DNA of 64,000 bases from Solimonas thermocellulolyticum (GCF_040327995.1 NZ_JBEPIJ010000007.1:1-64000); one strand, 5' to 3'. Numbered from the stretch's first letter, positions 51,237 through 60,467 are shown. Made by a program: numbers and translations. The notes: generated from the sequence alone by a model not told the origin.

Positions 51237-52580
51237 ATGAGCCGCCGCCGCTTTCCACTGCGCGCCCGTGTGCGCCTCGTCTTAATGCGCTGGCGTCCGC
51301 GCGCCGCATATTGGACGGCCGCCGCGGCCATCGGCCTGGCGGCGGCCGCGTTCGCCTGGAGCAGCGAGGCAGCCCAGCACCTGTTCTTCGCCGTGGACGA
51401 GCGCCTGCCTTGGCTGGCGCTGCTGCTGACGCCGTTGGGGATGGTCGCCGTCGCTTGGATCACGGCCCGCGTCGCGCCCGGCGCCGCCGGTAGCGGCATC
51501 CCGCAGGTGCTCGCGGCGCTGCGCAATGAAGGCCGCGCGCTGCGCGCCGAGCTGCTGGCGCTGAAGACCGCAGTGATGAAGATGGTGCTGACCGTCGTCG
51601 GCATCGCCTGCGGCGCCTCGGTCGGACGCGAGGGCCCGACCGTGCAGATCGGCGCGGCCATCGCCAACGTCGTGGGTGTGCGTCACCGAAACCCGGCGGT
51701 CCAGCGCAGCCTGATCCTCGCCGGTGGGGCGGCAGGCGTGGCCGCCGCTTTCAACACGCCGGTGGCGGGCATCGTCTTCGCCTTTGAGGAACTCGCCCGT
51801 AGCCTGGAAGAGAAGGCGAGCGGTACCTTGCTGCTGCTGGTGATCATCGCCGCCGTGGTGGCGATGTCGCTACTCGGCCATCGCGTCTATCTGGGCGTGG
51901 TCGATGCCCACCTCGTGCACTGGCACGAGTGGCGCGCCGTGCTGATCTGCGGCGTCGCCGGCGGTCTCGCCGGCGGCCTGTTCAGCCGCGTGCTGTACGC
52001 CGGTAACCGGCGCATGCGCGAGCTGCGCCAGCGTTGGGGCTGGCGCGTATCCGCGGCTTGCGGCCTGGGCGTCGCCGTGCTGGGTCTGCTGTCGCTGGGT
52101 GCGGCCTACGGCAGCGGCTATCGCGAGACCCTGGTCGCGCTCGAGGCGCCGGAGCAGTTGCCGCTGCTGTATCCATTGATCAAGGCCGCGGCGACCCTGC
52201 TGTCGTATCTCAGCGGCATCCCCGGGGGCGTGTTCTCGCCTTCGCTGGCCATCGGCGCCGGCCTGGGCGCCGACCTCGCCCACTTGCTCGACTTTGCGCC
52301 TACGGCCGCCGTCGTGCTGCTGGGCATGGCCGCCTATTTCTCCGGGGTCACCCAGACGCCGCTGACCGCGGCCGTGATCGTCTCGGAGATGACCTTGGAC
52401 CAGCGCATGGTCCTGCCGCTGATGGCCGCCAGCCTCATCGCCGCCGGCATCGCGCGGCTGATCTGGCGCGACTCCCTGTACCAGGCCCTGATGCGCGACA
52501 TCCTCGCCGACGCGGCAGAACCGTCGTCCACGTCCGCGCCCAAGCGCCGCTCCTCGACGCCGCGATCGCCTGGAACATGA
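51237..52580 (+). CDS. ClC-family chloride channel/transporter
   Basis: A 447-aa polytopic membrane protein, about 10-12 helices. The three ClC selectivity motifs are present: GSGIP, GREGP (with gating Glu E132) and GIPGGVFSPS. The second Glu used by proton-coupled exchangers lies in the FAFEELARS segment, so H+/Cl- exchange is possible. No cytoplasmic CBS domains follow. GGGGGG (51226-51231) supports ATG 51237; ATGs at 51159 and 51198 would add non-conserved residues. Upstream sequence from 50959 holds no other gene. Confidence 0.9.
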   Translation: MSRRRFPLRARVRLVLMRWRPRAAYWTAAAAIGLAAAAFAWSSEAAQHLFFAVDERLPWLALLLTPLGMVAVAWITARVAPGAAGSGIPQVLAALRNEGRALRAELLALKTAVMKMVLTVVGIACGASVGREGPTVQIGAAIANVVGVRHRNPAVQRSLILAGGAAGVAAAFNTPVAGIVFAFEELARSLEEKASGTLLLLVIIAAVVAMSLLGHRVYLGVVDAHLVHWHEWRAVLICGVAGGLAGGLFSRVLYAGNRRMRELRQRWGWRVSAACGLGVAVLGLLSLGAAYGSGYRETLVALEAPEQLPLLYPLIKAAATLLSYLSGIPGGVFSPSLAIGAGLGADLAHLLDFAPTAAVVLLGMAAYFSGVTQTPLTAAVIVSEMTLDQRMVLPLMAASLIAAGIARLIWRDSLYQALMRDILADAAEPSSTSAPKRRSSTPRSPGT

Positions 52581-52677
52581 CTGATCGGAGACGCGACATA
52601 GGGATGCGTGCTTCATGCTCGATCCCTCGCGCCGAGAACGGCCGGGCCGGCCGGGGCCGAAAAGCGCCGGGAACGGG

Positions 52678-52683
52678 TAAAAT
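52678..52683 (+). promoter_or_regulatory. TAAAAT -10-like box upstream of mdh
   Basis: TAAAAT lies 66 nt before the malate dehydrogenase ATG in otherwise G+C-rich sequence. It would give a leader of about 60 nt. No clear -35 is visible. Confidence 0.35.
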
Positions 52684-52749
52684 CGCCGCCCCTTTCGGCC
52701 GTTCGGCCGCCCAACCGTCCCTCCATCGGACCATCCACGGAGTTCTTTG

Positions 52750-53742
52750 ATGAAAAAGCCCGTCAAGGTCGCCATCACCGGCGCCGCCGGCCAGATCGCC
52801 TACTCGCTCATCTTCCGCATCGCCTCCGGTTCCATGCTCGGCCCCGACCAGCCGGTGATCCTGCAGCTACTCGAAGTGCCGGTGCCCGAGGTGTTGGAGA
52901 AGCTCAAGGGCACGGTGATGGAGATCGACGACTGCGCTTTTCCGCTGGTGCACGGCGTGGAAATCCATTCCGACCCAATGGCGGGTTTCGAGGGTACCGA
53001 CTACGCGCTGCTGGTCGGCGCGCGTCCGCGCGGACCCGGCATGGAGCGCAAGGACCTGCTCACCGCCAACGGCGGCATCTTCGGTCCACAGGGCAAGGCG
53101 CTCGCCGCCAAGGCGAACAAGGATGTGCGCGTGTTGGTGGTCGGCAACCCGGCCAATACCAACGCCCTGATCGCGGCGACCGCCGCCGCGCGCGGCGGGC
53201 TCGATCCGAAGCAGTTCCATGCCATGGTGCGTCTGGACCACAACCGCGCGGTGAGCCAGCTCGCGACCAAGACCGGTGCACACAACACCGAAATCGAGAA
53301 GATGATCGTCTGGGGCAATCACAGCTCCACGCAGTATCCGGACCTCAGCCACTGCACGGTCCGCGGCAAGCCGGCCAAGTCGCTGGTCGACCAGGCCTGG
53401 ATCGAGAAGGAATTCATTCCCACGGTGCAGCAGCGCGGCGCCGCGATCATCAAGGCACGCGGCTTGTCGTCGGCGGCCTCGGCGGCCTCGGCCGCGGTGG
53501 ATCACATGCGCGACTGGGTGCTGGGCACGAACGGCAAATGGGTGAGCATGGGCGTGCCTTCCGACGGCAGCTACGGCATCAAGCCCGGCGTGGTCTACGG
53601 CTATCCCTGCATCTGCAAGAACGGCCAGTATGAGATCGTGCAAGGCCTGTCGATCGACGCGTTCTCCCGCGCGCGCATGGATGCAACCGACACCGAGCTG
53701 CGCGAGGAGCGTGCGGCGATCGAGGATCTGCTCAAGGCCTGA
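52750..53742 (+). CDS. mdh: malate dehydrogenase
   Basis: A 330-aa NAD-dependent enzyme of the TCA cycle interconverting malate and oxaloacetate. The Rossmann motif TGAAGQIAYSL opens the protein. GARPRGPGMERKDLL, GNPANTNALI, RLDHNRA and WGNHSSTQYPD (catalytic His) follow, diagnostic of the group found in Proteobacteria, Actinobacteria and eukaryotic cytosol. ATG 52750 follows GGAG (52739-52742); a TTG one codon earlier is ignored. Length is normal. It stands alone as a transcription unit. Confidence 0.97.
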   Translation: MKKPVKVAITGAAGQIAYSLIFRIASGSMLGPDQPVILQLLEVPVPEVLEKLKGTVMEIDDCAFPLVHGVEIHSDPMAGFEGTDYALLVGARPRGPGMERKDLLTANGGIFGPQGKALAAKANKDVRVLVVGNPANTNALIAATAAARGGLDPKQFHAMVRLDHNRAVSQLATKTGAHNTEIEKMIVWGNHSSTQYPDLSHCTVRGKPAKSLVDQAWIEKEFIPTVQQRGAAIIKARGLSSAASAASAAVDHMRDWVLGTNGKWVSMGVPSDGSYGIKPGVVYGYPCICKNGQYEIVQGLSIDAFSRARMDATDTELREERAAIEDLLKA

Positions 53743-53956
53743 AGCGATACGGTTGGCCGTAAGGGAGTCCGCTGCCGCAGCGCGGCCCTGTCGTATTCGT
53801 GCCCGGGACCTTGCGCGCCTCGCGTGGCGGTGGCCGCCGTCCGAGCGCCGAGTCGGTCACGCGCCCGCAGGTGTTGGCGCACGTCGGGCGCTGCGGGCGG
53901 GTTTCGCGTCCGGCCGAAACCGATCGGGCGCGGGCGCGCGCAAGCTTGGGCGGCGC

Positions 53957-54943
53957 TCAGGGTAGGCGCGCGATCCAAGCACCGGCCAGGCCGCGCCGGT
54001 TGCGGATCGCCGCGATGTCCGCTGCGGCCTGGGCCTTGGTCGCGTAGCGGCCGCTGACGACGCGCCAGGTGATCGCGCCGTCGTTGCGACGCGCCTCGAC
54101 GACGCGTGTATCCAGGCCGAGGCGGCGCAGCCGCGCGGCCTCGCTTTCGGCGCGGACGCGTTCCGGCAGCGAGGCCAGCACGATGGTCCAATGGCCGGAG
54201 CCGGCCGGCTGCGCGGACGTCGTTGCTGGCTCGGCAGCGGGCTGCGCAGCCGCAGGTGTGCGCTCGGACGCCGGTGGCGTCGGGGTGACCGTCGACGTCA
54301 CCGCCGGCGGCGTCGGCACGCTGGTGCGCTGGATGCGACTCGCCAGCGGCCCGGCCGCCGCGGCGTCGAGGTGCTGCAGGCCGGTCGCGGTCACGCGCAG
54401 GCAACTGCCGGCTTCGTCGAGCCGCTGCGGTCCGGCCGGCGTCTGCAATTCGACGGCGCCGCCGATCAGGCAGACCTCGTCATGGGCCGCTGTGCGCTCC
54501 ATCCACACGGCGGCGCCGAACGCGCGCATGCGCAGCGCCGCGAAGTTGATGCGCAGATCCGCCGGCACGCTGCCCGTGCGCGGACGGCTGTCGGCCAGCA
54601 CCGCACCGGCCTCGACCACCAGCCGCAGCAGATGCATGCGCGCCGGCGGGTCGACCGCCTCGACGCTGTGGACCAACACACGGCTGGCGTCGCCGAGCGC
54701 GAGCAGACCGGCGGGTTCGAGCCGCAGTTCCAGACGGCCATGCCGGCCGGTGACGACGCGGGTGCCGGGTTCGACGGCCTCGGCCGGCCGCAGCGGCTGG
54801 TGGATGCCGTCGCGGATCGCCACCGTCTCGCCGCTGGCGCCGGCGACGCCGAGCGCCGTCGCCTGGGCCGCGAGCGGCGCGCACGCGCCCCACAGCCACA
54901 GCATGATGAGACCGGTCGATCGGATGGTCATGCGGATGGTCAT
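53957..54943 (-). CDS. secreted FecR-domain / SPOR-domain protein
   Basis: A 328-aa exported protein. After a signal peptide (about 1-26) comes a FecR-like beta-domain (GTRVVTGRHGRLELRLEPAGLL, RINFAALRMRAFGAAVWMER), normally a ligand-sensing module. A Pro/Thr/Ala linker follows (about 205-245) and a C-terminal SPOR domain (HWTIVLASLPERVRAESEAARL to GAWIARLP) for binding denuded peptidoglycan. The combination places a FecR fold at the septum or cell wall. Two candidate ATGs (54943, 54931) differ by four residues. It is divergent from the RimK-like gene. Role unknown. Confidence 0.82.
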   Translation of the reverse strand: MTIRMTIRSTGLIMLWLWGACAPLAAQATALGVAGASGETVAIRDGIHQPLRPAEAVEPGTRVVTGRHGRLELRLEPAGLLALGDASRVLVHSVEAVDPPARMHLLRLVVEAGAVLADSRPRTGSVPADLRINFAALRMRAFGAAVWMERTAAHDEVCLIGGAVELQTPAGPQRLDEAGSCLRVTATGLQHLDAAAAGPLASRIQRTSVPTPPAVTSTVTPTPPASERTPAAAQPAAEPATTSAQPAGSGHWTIVLASLPERVRAESEAARLRRLGLDTRVVEARRNDGAITWRVVSGRYATKAQAAADIAAIRNRRGLAGAWIARLP

Positions 54944-55022
54944 CGCATCGTACTCTGCGAACGCTCCGGGTGCAGGCAAGAGTAGGGGCAAGGCGGCGTG
55001 CTGTCAGCCTCGGCGGCGGCTT

Positions 55023-55051
55023 TAGACTTTTGAATGCGCCTTCAATACGAT
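55023..55051 (+). promoter_or_regulatory. candidate promoter upstream of RimK-like gene
   Basis: TAGACT (55023-55028), 17 nt, then TACGAT (55046-55051): each matches four of six consensus bases. The spacer contains the inverted repeat TTGAA-TGCGCC-TTCAA (55030-55045), which could be an operator. Confidence 0.3.
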
Positions 55052-55141
55052 GCTCGCGCGCAGCCGCCACCCCGCCATGCCCGACCCGCTCCCCGCCGAT
55101 CCCCTGCCCGCTGTTTTCGTCATTGCAGCGACGTTCGCCGT

Positions 55142-56602
55142 ATGAGCGGCATCGTCGTCGTCGACCAACGCAGCGACTGGCCGGTGGACATCCCCGGCAT
55201 GGAGGTCGTGCTGGCCTGGGACTATCTGACCCAGGAGTTGCATACGCGCGCTCGGCGCGTGCGCGTCTACAACCTGTGCCGGTCCTTCGCCTACCAGTCC
55301 ACTGGCTACTACGTGTCGCTGCTCGCCGGCGCGCGCGGACACAAGCCGCTGCCGGAGATCACGACGATCCAGGATCTCAAGCTCGCCGAGAGCCCGCGCA
55401 TCGTCAACGATGAGATCGAGGAGCTGATGCAGCGCTCGCTGGCGCGCATCGGCTCCAACGAGTACGTGCTCAACATCTACTTCGGCCGCAGTCTGGCCAA
55501 ACGCCACGAGCGACTCGCGAGCTTCCTGTTCAACCAGTTCCCGGCGCCGCTGCTGCAGGCCACCTTCGTCTACAAGGGCGATGAGTGGCGCGTCGAATGG
55601 GTCGGGCCGATCGCGCTGGGCGAGGTGCCGACCTCACATCACGAATTCCTGTACGAGGCCGCGCGCGACTACTTCGAGCGCAAGCGCAGTCCGCGAGTGC
55701 GCCGCGAGTCGGCGCGCTATGACCTCGCGATCCTGATCAACGAGCACGAAAAGGAACCGCCGTCGAATGCGCGCGCGCTGAAACTCTTCGAAAAGGCGGC
55801 CGAGGATCTGGGCTTCGACGTCGAGTTCATCGACAAGCGCGACTACGGCCACGTCGCCGAGTTCGACGCGCTGTTCATCCGCGAGACGACCGCCGTCAAC
55901 CATCACACTTACCGCTTCGCGCGGCGCGCGGCGCGCGAGGGGCTGGTCGTGGTCGACGATCCGCTGTCGATCCTGCGTGCGGCCAACAAGGTGTTCCTCG
56001 CGCAGTTGATGGAGCGCCACCGCATCCCGCAGCCCAAGACCATGCTGATCCACTCGCGAAATCTCAAGCTTGTGGCCGAGGCCTTGGGCTTTCCCTGCGT
56101 GCTCAAGCAGCCGGATTCGCAGTTTTCCAAGGGTGTGATCAAGGTCGAGAACGCGGCCGAGCTCAAGCAGAAAGCCGCGGAGATGCTGGAGCGCTCGGAT
56201 CTGATCATCGGCCAGAGCTTCGAGCCCACGGACTACGACTGGCGCGTCGGCGTGCTCGATGGCCAGCCGCTGTACGCCTGCCGCTACTTCATGGCCAAGG
56301 ATCACTGGCAGGTGGTCAAGCGCGCCGGCGACGGCGCCAAGGTCGAAGGCAACCACGAGACCCTGGCGATCGAGGATGCGCCGGCGCAGGTCGTCAGCAT
56401 CGCCGTGCAGGCGGCGCGCGCGGTCGGCAACGGCCTGTACGGGGTGGATTTGAAGCAGTTCGGCAAGGTGGCCAAGGTGATCGAGGTCAACGACAACCCC
56501 AACATCGATCACGGGGTCGAGGACCTGGTGCTCAAGGAGGTGCTGTACCGGCGCATCATGGAGCACTTCATCAAGCGCCTCGAAGCGCGCACGCGCACGT
56601 GA
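55142..56602 (+). CDS. RimK-like ATP-grasp ligase with RLAN domain
   Basis: A 486-aa ligase. Residues 1-180 match the RimK-like ATP-grasp N-terminal (RLAN) domain (YNLCRSFAYQSTGYYVSLL). The ATP-grasp part (about 190-480) has LKQPDSQFSKGVIKV, VGVLDGQPLYACRYFM, the phosphate/metal-binding GVDLKQF and IEVNDNPNIDHG. Such enzymes form amide bonds to a carboxylate activated as acyl-phosphate. It ends with a 4-nt overlap on the next acetyltransferase gene. ATP-grasp/GNAT pairs are predicted peptide-modification or ligation systems; the substrate is unknown. ATG 55142 is chosen to match the family start. Confidence 0.9.
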   Translation: MSGIVVVDQRSDWPVDIPGMEVVLAWDYLTQELHTRARRVRVYNLCRSFAYQSTGYYVSLLAGARGHKPLPEITTIQDLKLAESPRIVNDEIEELMQRSLARIGSNEYVLNIYFGRSLAKRHERLASFLFNQFPAPLLQATFVYKGDEWRVEWVGPIALGEVPTSHHEFLYEAARDYFERKRSPRVRRESARYDLAILINEHEKEPPSNARALKLFEKAAEDLGFDVEFIDKRDYGHVAEFDALFIRETTAVNHHTYRFARRAAREGLVVVDDPLSILRAANKVFLAQLMERHRIPQPKTMLIHSRNLKLVAEALGFPCVLKQPDSQFSKGVIKVENAAELKQKAAEMLERSDLIIGQSFEPTDYDWRVGVLDGQPLYACRYFMAKDHWQVVKRAGDGAKVEGNHETLAIEDAPAQVVSIAVQAARAVGNGLYGVDLKQFGKVAKVIEVNDNPNIDHGVEDLVLKEVLYRRIMEHFIKRLEARTRT

Positions 56603-57081
56603 ACCGGGCGTTGCGCACGGCGCGCGTGCGCCGCGCACGCGCCGAGGATGCCGCCGGCATCCTCGCGCTGGAGCAGCACTTCCCCGGCGATCGTATGAGC
56701 GCGCGCAGTGTGCGGCACTTGCTGCGTGCGGCGAGCGCCTGCGTGCGCGTCGCCTGCCTGGACGGCGCCGTGGTCGGTGCGGTGATTCTGCTCTTGCGCC
56801 GCAACAGCCGCTGGGCGCGCATCTATTCGGTGGCGGTCGATCCGCGCTGGCGCGGCCTGGGGATCGGCCGGCGCCTGGTGCTCGCCGCCGAGGCCGATGC
56901 GCGGCGCCTCGGGCGCGACGGCGTTACGCTCGAAGTGCGCGAGGACAACGCCGCGGCGCGCGCGCTGTATGAGAATCTCGGCTATCGCATCGACGCCGTG
57001 CTGCCGGGATACTATGAGGACGGTGCACCGGGTATCCGCTTGCGCAAGCCGTTCGCGCCGCCGCTGCGCTCTGGCCGCTAG
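56599..57081 (+). CDS. GNAT-family N-acetyltransferase
   Basis: A 160-aa acetyl-CoA-dependent acyltransferase. Motif A is VDPRWRGLGIGRRLV (the R/QxxGxG/A pyrophosphate loop), and motif B contains LEVREDNAAARALYENLGYR. Its GTG start overlaps the TGA of the ATP-grasp gene (GTGA), a strong sign of translational coupling. In related genomes this pair comes with a C39-type peptidase, sometimes fused to the GNAT; none is seen here. It may acetylate the ATP-grasp product or its peptide substrate. Confidence 0.9.
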   Translation: MNRALRTARVRRARAEDAAGILALEQHFPGDRMSARSVRHLLRAASACVRVACLDGAVVGAVILLLRRNSRWARIYSVAVDPRWRGLGIGRRLVLAAEADARRLGRDGVTLEVREDNAAARALYENLGYRIDAVLPGYYEDGAPGIRLRKPFAPPLRSGR

Positions 57082-57134
57082 ATGCACGTGCCAAACTGGT
57101 CTATCGTAGAGAGGCTTATCTGAGGAGAAAAACG

Positions 57135-58487
57135 ATGAAACGCGCCTCGCACGTCGCGCTGGCCCTGATGTTCGTATCCCTGCCGCTCGCCGCCAAGGTT
57201 TCCAAGGAAGAAGCCGACAAGCTCAAGACCACGCTCACGCCGATGGGCGCGGAGCGCGCCGGCAATGCCGACGGCACCATCCCGGCCTGGGAAGGTGGCC
57301 TGACCACCTCGCCGCCCTGCTACAAGGGCAGGCCGCATCGCTACTGCGATCCGTTCCCCGACGATAAGCCGCTGTTCACGATCACGGCGCAGAACTACAA
57401 AGAACACGCGGACAAGCTCAGCGAAGGCCAGAAGGCGATGTTCGAGAAGTATCCGGACACCTACAAAATGAAGGTGTACCCGACGCGCCGCACCGCGGGT
57501 TATCCGGACTTCGTCTACGAGGCGACTTACCAGAACGCGCTCAATGCCGAGTTGATCAGCGAGGGGGAGGGCCTCGCGGGGGCGTCGGTGAGCGTGCCGT
57601 TTCCTATCCCCAAATCCGGCAAGGAGCCGATCTGGAACCACAAGGTGCGCTACCGTGGCGTCGGCGCAGCGCGCTGGAACGTGCAGGCCGCGGTGACCAC
57701 GAGCGGCGCCTACAACCTGGTGAAGATCACCGAGGACATCAAGTTCCATTACAACAATCCCGCGGTCAAGCCGGACGAGATCGACAACGTCCTGATCTAC
57801 TTCCTGCAGATCGTGCGTGACCCGGCGCGTCTGGCCGGTACGATCACGCTGGTCCACGAGACCATGGACCAGGTCAAGGAGCCGCGCCGTGCCTGGCAAT
57901 ACAACCCGGGTCAGCGTCGCCTGCGCCGCGCGCCGAACGTCGCCTACGACAATCCGGGCACCGCGGCCGACGGTCTGCGCACCAACGACCAGCTCGACGT
58001 GTTCAACGGCGCCACCGACCGCTACACCTGGAAGATCGTCGGCAAGAAGGAGGTGTACATCCCGTACAACTCCTACGACCTGTCGAGCGACAAGTACAAG
58101 TACGCCGACATCCTGCAAAAGGGGCACATCAACCCCGAGTTGCCGCGCTACGAGCTGCACCGCGTCTGGGTGGTCGAGGGCGAGGTCAAGCCGACGACGA
58201 CACACATCTACGCCAAGCGCCGCTTCTACATCGACGAGGACAGCTGGCAGATCGCCCTGGTCGACATCTACGACCGCCGCGGTTCGTTGTGGCGCTGGCA
58301 GGAGGGCCACTCGCTGCAGGCTTACGCCGAGCCGTTCTACTCACCGGCGATGGGCACGGTCTACGATATGCAAAGCGGCCGCTACCTCGCGCTGGAGTTC
58401 AGCAACGAGGAGCCCGAAGCGCTGGTGAGGGACTTCCCGATCCAATACTTCGACCCGGCCAACGTACAGAAGCAGGCGACCAAGTAA
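57135..58487 (+). CDS. DUF1329 outer-membrane-associated protein
   Basis: A 450-aa secreted protein. A signal peptide (about 1-19, ending LPLAA) is followed by KVSKEEADKLKTTLTPMGAERAGN, the typical start of DUF1329. Segments such as WNHKVRYRGVGAARW and YVEGEVKPTTTHIYAKRRFYIDEDSW (the latter split) recur in the family, which has a LolA/LolB-like barrel fold and often neighbours RND exporters and lipid-transport genes. TGAGGAGA precedes ATG 57135. The likely role is binding hydrophobic molecules at the outer membrane; none of the usual partners is nearby. A strong terminator follows. Confidence 0.88.
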   Translation: MKRASHVALALMFVSLPLAAKVSKEEADKLKTTLTPMGAERAGNADGTIPAWEGGLTTSPPCYKGRPHRYCDPFPDDKPLFTITAQNYKEHADKLSEGQKAMFEKYPDTYKMKVYPTRRTAGYPDFVYEATYQNALNAELISEGEGLAGASVSVPFPIPKSGKEPIWNHKVRYRGVGAARWNVQAAVTTSGAYNLVKITEDIKFHYNNPAVKPDEIDNVLIYFLQIVRDPARLAGTITLVHETMDQVKEPRRAWQYNPGQRRLRRAPNVAYDNPGTAADGLRTNDQLDVFNGATDRYTWKIVGKKEVYIPYNSYDLSSDKYKYADILQKGHINPELPRYELHRVWVVEGEVKPTTTHIYAKRRFYIDEDSWQIALVDIYDRRGSLWRWQEGHSLQAYAEPFYSPAMGTVYDMQSGRYLALEFSNEEPEALVRDFPIQYFDPANVQKQATK

Positions 58488-58502
58488 ACCGGCCGCGTGA
58501 AG

Positions 58503-58531
58503 AAAAAAGGGCGCCGACCGGCGCCCTTTTT
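58503..58531. terminator. bidirectional rho-independent terminator
   Basis: GGGCGCC (58509-58515) pairs with GGCGCCC (58520-58526) around GACC. AAAAAA precedes and TTTTT follows, so it works on both strands. It serves the DUF1329 gene (+) and the convergent DUF3080 gene (-), whose stop codon lies at its edge. Confidence 0.92.
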
Positions 58532-59613
58532 CATGTGGCACCGGGCGCTGGCGCTTGCGCCGTAGTGCCCGGCATCAGGCCACAGGCCCCGAGCAGCGCT
58601 TGCCAGGCTTGGACGTGGCGCTGCTGCGCGACCGTCCAGCGCCGCCACAGGGAGTCCGCGCCGTCGTCCAGCGCCAGTCTGCGGAACTGCTCGAAGGCCG
58701 CCGGCCAGCGCACGCCCTGACTCGATAGCAGGCGCGCATGCGCGTCGAGCCAGGCCCGTCCGCCCAGCTGCACGTCGACGATGTAGGGCTGTACGCGCGC
58801 GGCATAGTGGCGCATCAGCACTTGTCTGAGCACCTGCGCGCGCGGCGTCGGGCGCTGCTGCGGGCACAGCGGCCGCGCTCGCGCCCGCTCCAGGGCCAGG
58901 CTCGCGGCGTCGAGCTCGGCGATCAGCGCCGCCAGGCTGCGCAGTAGCCGGCCGCCGTAGCGCGAGGCGGCGAGCACACCCAGCGCCCGATCCAGCGGCG
59001 CCCGGTCGATGCCGTCCTGCGTCGGCGTCAGCGCCGCGCGCGTCGCCCAGAGCCGATCGAGTGCGCCGAGGGCCTGTGCGCCGCGATCGCCCGGGCGCAA
59101 CAGCGCCGCCGCCGGGGAGAACGCCTGCTCGAACTCGGCGCTGTCGTAAGTGACGGCCCACCATACGGCGGGCAGGGTGTCACGCTTGGCGCCGGCGATC
59201 TCGTCGAGCCGCTCGAGCAACTCGCGCTGCGCCTCGTCGAGCGTGCGCTGCCGCGACAGGCGCTCGCGGCAACGGTCCAGGCGCAAGCGAAAGCGCAGCT
59301 CGTAGTCGAAGCGGCTGCTCGCGGGCCAGTGGCGGCCGAGGATGCTGTTGCGTTCCGCGACCAGATGGTCCAGCTCGCAGTCCGGCAGATCGAACAGCAG
59401 TTCCCAGACGCTGCCGCGCACGTCGGGGATCGGCACGGCGCGTTGCCGGTGCGTGGGATAAGCCGGCAGGGGCATGACGCTCGGCGCCTGCACCTCGACG
59501 CCGGCGGCGCGCTGCACGCGCGCGCGATAGTCGCCCAGCATATCGCCCGCGTCTTGGGCGCAGCCCGAGATCAGGGCGCAAAACAGCAGGACAAGCCGAT
59601 GCCGATGCGACAT
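58531..59613 (-). CDS. DUF3080 lipoprotein
   Basis: A 360-aa lipoprotein: the signal LLFCALISGC gives the modified Cys near residue 18. The mature part is almost entirely helical and Arg/Leu-rich (LRFRLRLDRCRERLSRQRTLDEAQRELLERL is split across helices), matching DUF3080 proteins of gammaproteobacteria, which have no known function. I choose ATG 59613 because it gives the signal peptide; an ATG at 59643 is possible. Convergent with DUF1329 and separated from it by a bidirectional terminator. Confidence 0.85.
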   Translation of the reverse strand: MSHRHRLVLLFCALISGCAQDAGDMLGDYRARVQRAAGVEVQAPSVMPLPAYPTHRQRAVPIPDVRGSVWELLFDLPDCELDHLVAERNSILGRHWPASSRFDYELRFRLRLDRCRERLSRQRTLDEAQRELLERLDEIAGAKRDTLPAVWWAVTYDSAEFEQAFSPAAALLRPGDRGAQALGALDRLWATRAALTPTQDGIDRAPLDRALGVLAASRYGGRLLRSLAALIAELDAASLALERARARPLCPQQRPTPRAQVLRQVLMRHYAARVQPYIVDVQLGGRAWLDAHARLLSSQGVRWPAAFEQFRRLALDDGADSLWRRWTVAQQRHVQAWQALLGACGLMPGTTAQAPAPGAT

Positions 59614-59682
59614 CTGCGCATGATCGGCGAGGGACTGGCCCAAAGGAAGAACGGCGGCCGTTGGCGCGACCGCCGCCCTCTA

Positions 59683-59703
59683 CCGCCGCCGCGAAGGCGG
59701 CGG
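59683..59703 (-). terminator. GC-rich hairpin after fkpA-like gene
   Basis: CCGCCGCC (59683-59690) and GGCGGCGG (59696-59703) pair around GCGAA, starting 3 nt after the FKBP stop. No U-tract follows, so it may stabilise the 3' end rather than terminate. Confidence 0.4.
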
Positions 59704-59706
59704 CGC

Positions 59707-60450
59707 TTACTTCTTCTTCGCCTCGTCCTTCTCGACCGAGATCAGCTCGACCTCGAACACCAGAGTCTCGTTCGGGCCGATCTTCACGCCGGCGCCGCGC
59801 TCGCCGTAGGCGAGCTTCGACGGGATGAAGAACTTGTACTTCGAGCCCGGCGTCATCAGCTGCAGACCCTCGGTCCAGCCGGCAATCACGTTCGACAGCG
59901 GAAAGGTCACCGGCTGGCCGCGGGCATACGAGCTGTCGAACTCCTCGCCGTTGATCAGCGTGCCCTTGTAGTGCACGGTGACGCGGTCCTCGGCCGTTGG
60001 CTTGGTGCCCTTGCCCTCGGTCAGCACCTCGTACTGCAGGCCGGACTCGGTCACCTTCACCCCTTCGCGCTTGGCGTTCTCGGCGAGGAAGGCTTCGCCC
60101 TCTTGCAGCGCCTTGGCCGCCTGTTCGGCACGCTGGGCCTGCTGGCGCTCCTGCATGCGCCTGGCCACGGTGTTCTTGATCTGTTCACGCGCGGCGTCGT
60201 CGAGCTTGGGCGTGGTGCCGGCGAAGGCGTCGTCGAGGCCGGCCTTGAGCGCGGCGATGTCGACATCATCCTTGACCGGTTGCAGCGACTTGCCGAGATC
60301 GACGCCGATGGCGTAGCCGAACTTCTGGGCATCGCTGTCGAGCGACGCCGGCGCGGCGGCGGTGTCGGCGGCACCCTGCTGCTGCTGAACGCAGGCGACG
60401 AGCGCCGCGAATGCGAGCGCGGCGGCCGTCAATCGAAAGGAGTTGTTCAT
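59707..60450 (-). CDS. fkpA: FKBP-type peptidyl-prolyl isomerase (FkpA/Mip-like lipoprotein)
   Basis: A 247-aa periplasmic or outer-membrane prolyl isomerase. The signal ends AALVAC (Cys about residue 20), so it is probably lipidated like Mip. The N-terminal dimerisation domain (about 35-135) has the FkpA/Mip FGYAIGVDLGKSL and charged helices. The FKBP domain follows (RVTVHYKGTLINGEEFDSSY, FPLSNVIAGWTEGLQLM, AYGERGAG, LVFEVELI). GGGGA lies before ATG 60450. Its leader contains a hairpin plus U-run (60468-60489) and a perfect TATAAT further upstream. plsB lies upstream on the same strand. Confidence 0.93.
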   Translation of the reverse strand: MNNSFRLTAAALAFAALVACVQQQQGAADTAAAPASLDSDAQKFGYAIGVDLGKSLQPVKDDVDIAALKAGLDDAFAGTTPKLDDAAREQIKNTVARRMQERQQAQRAEQAAKALQEGEAFLAENAKREGVKVTESGLQYEVLTEGKGTKPTAEDRVTVHYKGTLINGEEFDSSYARGQPVTFPLSNVIAGWTEGLQLMTPGSKYKFFIPSKLAYGERGAGVKIGPNETLVFEVELISVEKDEAKKK

Positions 60451-60467
60451 GGTTCCCCGCAGATACG

